The position numbers and the translations under genes are program-made. Under the pieces are notes generated by a model, which searched no databases, was not told the DNA's origin, and saw only the letters and a list, made by a program, of their open reading frames with translations. From Candidatus Gastranaerophilales bacterium (GTDB taxonomy: Bacteria; Cyanobacteriota; Vampirovibrionia; Gastranaerophilales; Gastranaerophilaceae), in contig CALVEO010000003.1 of NCBI GenBank assembly GCA_944326615.1, positions 1 to 64,000 of the forward strand: a DNA stretch of 64,000 nt, given 5' to 3'. Shown here piece after piece: positions 62,438 through 64,000 of the stretch. How positions within the stretch are numbered: the stretch's first letter is position 1; each line of letters opens with the position of its first letter.

Positions 62438-63275
62438 CCTCGTTTTCTCCTGATATAAAGTATCTTTGCATACATAAGAAAAATATTAAAATCGGTATAG
62501 TTGAAAGAATTGATCCTGCCGCAATAAAACGCCAGTTAGAACTGAACATTCCCTGTAGATTGTTTACTCCGACAGGAAGCGTGTACATAGATTCTTTTGT
62601 TAAAACAATGCTCGGCCACAAAAATTCTCCCCATGAACCTATGAATGTAAATATTGCAAGAACAGCAAGCGAAGGTTTTACCATAGGCAAAAGAACTTTC
62701 CAGAATACCTGCCATACATTACATCCGTCAACAATTGCTGCTTCTTCCATTTCTTTAGGCACCCCCAAAAATGCCTGACGCATCAAAAATATTCCAAATG
62801 CATTGACAGCAAACGGCATAATTAATCCTATAAAACCTGCCAGATTATTTACACTGTCTACAAGATGCAACTTTAAAGTTATTAAATATACCGGAAGCAT
62901 AATTGCCTGAAAAGGTATCATAATGGTTGCAAGAACGGCAAAAAATGTTATCTTTTTACCTCTAAATTCCATTCTTGCAAGCGGATATCCGGCCATGGCA
63001 GAAAGAATTAAATTTAAAATAACAGTACCGCCGGCAACAATCATACTGTTTACAAAATAACCGATAAAATCGACTTTATCCCAGACTCCTATATAATTAG
63101 CCCAAGTAAAATCGGTTGGAATAATTTCGGGCGGGTATGCGAAAATGTTTTCACTGCTCCCCTTTAATGATGTTGAAATCAGCCATATAAAAGGAAATAT
63201 TGATAGCAGTGACACTATAATCAATATTATATGTGCATATAAATTTTTAAACTTTATCCCTTTCAAATTTTTCAA
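62421..63275 (-). CDS. Carbohydrate ABC transporter permease, MalG type
   Basis: This 284-residue protein has six hydrophobic segments. Its start region matches MalG-type permeases (FPFIWLISTSLKG). The EAA-type loop is present as EEAAIVDGCNVWQVFWKVLLPMVKP. It pairs with the MalF-type permease just upstream. The substrate cannot be told without the binding protein, which is outside the window. Confidence 0.94.
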   Translation of the reverse strand: MKNLKGIKFKNLYAHIILIIVSLLSIFPFIWLISTSLKGSSENIFAYPPEIIPTDFTWANYIGVWDKVDFIGYFVNSMIVAGGTVILNLILSAMAGYPLARMEFRGKKITFFAVLATIMIPFQAIMLPVYLITLKLHLVDSVNNLAGFIGLIMPFAVNAFGIFLMRQAFLGVPKEMEEAAIVDGCNVWQVFWKVLLPMVKPSLAVLAIFTFIGSWGEFLWPSIVLTKESMYTLPVGVNNLQGMFSSNWRFIAAGSILSTIPILIFFLCMQRYFISGENEGAVKG

Positions 63276-63284
63276 CCTTTCAAT

Positions 63285-64000
63285 TTATATTTGATATTTG
63301 TTTCTTTCAAAAAATAATATATTTATTAATGAAAATATCATTACAATCACAAGCAGCACAACCGCCATTGCCGATGCAAATCCTAAATCAAGATTTTCAA
63401 ATGCTCTTTCATAGATATAATAAACAATTGTTTTGCTGGAATTTAAAGGTCCGCCCTTTGTCATTACATAGATTTCCGCAAAAACTTTCATCGCAGATAT
63501 TGCGCTGATTGTTGTGACAAGAGCAATTGTCGGCATAATGTGAGGTATTGTAACAGTTAAATGTTTTGTTAGAAAATTTGCTCCGTCAATATCGCAGGCT
63601 TCATATAATTCTTTGGGAACACTCATTAAAGAAGCCAGATAAATTATCATGTAATATCCGATGCCTTTCCAGATTGTAACGATAATGACCGAATACAGTG
63701 CAAAATTCGGGTCCGTAAGCCACCCTATAGGTTCTAATCCGAGTTTTGTTACAATGTAATTTAAAATTCCCTGATCAGCATAAAGCCACTTGAATGCAAT
63801 TGCTGCAACTACAATTGAGACAATTACCGGAAGATAAATTAAAATTTTATATAAAGTTACCCCCTTTATTTTCTGATTAATCAGAATTGCCAGAAATAAT
63901 GGAAATACTGCAAGAACAGGCACTGCAACTATAAGATATAAAAAAGTATTCCACATTACTTTGTAAAAAACAGGGTTGTTAAACAGAGTAATATAGTTTT
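63285..64000 (-). CDS. Carbohydrate ABC transporter permease, MalF type, 5' truncated
   Basis: The frame is open to the window edge. The codons before the internal ATG at 63956 encode NYITLFNNPVFYKV, a typical pre-helix segment, so the gene continues outside. The visible part has the EAA-type loop YEACDIDGANFLTKHLTVTIPH and four or more hydrophobic segments. It is followed by the MalG-type permease after 9 nt. Confidence 0.94.
   Translation of the reverse strand, partial: NYITLFNNPVFYKVMWNTFLYLIVAVPVLAVFPLFLAILINQKIKGVTLYKILIYLPVIVSIVVAAIAFKWLYADQGILNYIVTKLGLEPIGWLTDPNFALYSVIIVTIWKGIGYYMIIYLASLMSVPKELYEACDIDGANFLTKHLTVTIPHIMPTIALVTTISAISAMKVFAEIYVMTKGGPLNSSKTIVYYIYERAFENLDLGFASAMAVVLLVIVMIFSLINILFFERNKYQI

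Overview
The window looks like chromosomal DNA of a gut-type member of the non-photosynthetic sister group of Cyanobacteria (Candidatus Gastranaerophilales, Vampirovibrionia / 'Melainabacteria'). This is inference from gene content. The DNA is AT-rich. A pilin-like protein carries the FTLAEVLITLGIIG N-terminus that I associate with this group. There is a three-repeat SLH protein, a ClpC-type Clp_N protein, a Ski2-like helicase, a Tic20-like membrane protein, trmFO, and many unknown proteins with short N-terminal F-x-G motifs or glycine-zipper segments. No rRNA, tRNA, CRISPR array, prophage or transposase was seen.

Layout. 1-1.9 kb: end of gap, a DUF378 protein and two tandem secreted paralogues. 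1.9-8.6 kb: a double M16 peptidase, dnaX, a small unknown, and a MEMO1-AMMECR1 fusion. 8.6-15.7 kb: ribD, a UPF0173 hydrolase, gshB, tsaD, obgE, a YjbQ protein, a HAD phosphatase and a TPR protein. 15.8-23 kb: a candidate small RNA, a 673-residue membrane protein, trmFO, a CpaE/CpaF-like ATPase pair and an unknown membrane protein. 23-32.6 kb: uvrB, then a long leftward cluster (ClpX-type zinc finger, alpha-helical unknown, ruvX, DUF1292, Clp_N-only protein, tilS, hpt, histidine kinase, membrane protein). 32.7-40.5 kb: TPR lipoprotein, lgt, MFS exporter, pyk, SLH protein, Cys-rich exported protein, uridine-kinase-like protein. 40.5-50.5 kb: two glycine-zipper proteins, icd, a frameshifted TMEM43-family gene, serS, small unknowns and a Ski2-like helicase. 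50.6-57.6 kb: a structured leader with a phosphodiester glycosidase, Tic20-like and TPR proteins, rsfS, rpiB, a repeat-rich unknown, ogt and a DedA protein. 57.6-64 kb: a pilin-like gene behind a G10 tract, a glycine-zipper protein, a TPR protein, a DUF2142 protein and two sugar ABC permeases; the last runs off the window.

The most interesting signals are as follows. (1) The pilin-like gene has a strong promoter and ribosome-binding site that lead into a frame closed just after a 10-G tract; one more G, or two fewer, would open it through to the pilin. Its 5' part is built from dispersed repeats. (2) Five unknown hydrophobic or glycine-zipper genes share a GCAATW-N18/19-TATATA-like upstream element, unlike the TTGNNN-17-TATAAT promoters of the other genes. 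(3) Many genes have a -10 box exactly 6 nt before the ATG, which predicts leaderless mRNAs. (4) Two short transcripts with their own promoter and terminator are predicted. (5) One operon encodes both a ClpX-type zinc finger and a Clp_N-only protein, neither with an AAA+ motor. (6) A CpaF-like ATPase has lost its Walker B glutamate and His box.

All calls come from reading the sequence; no database search was run.
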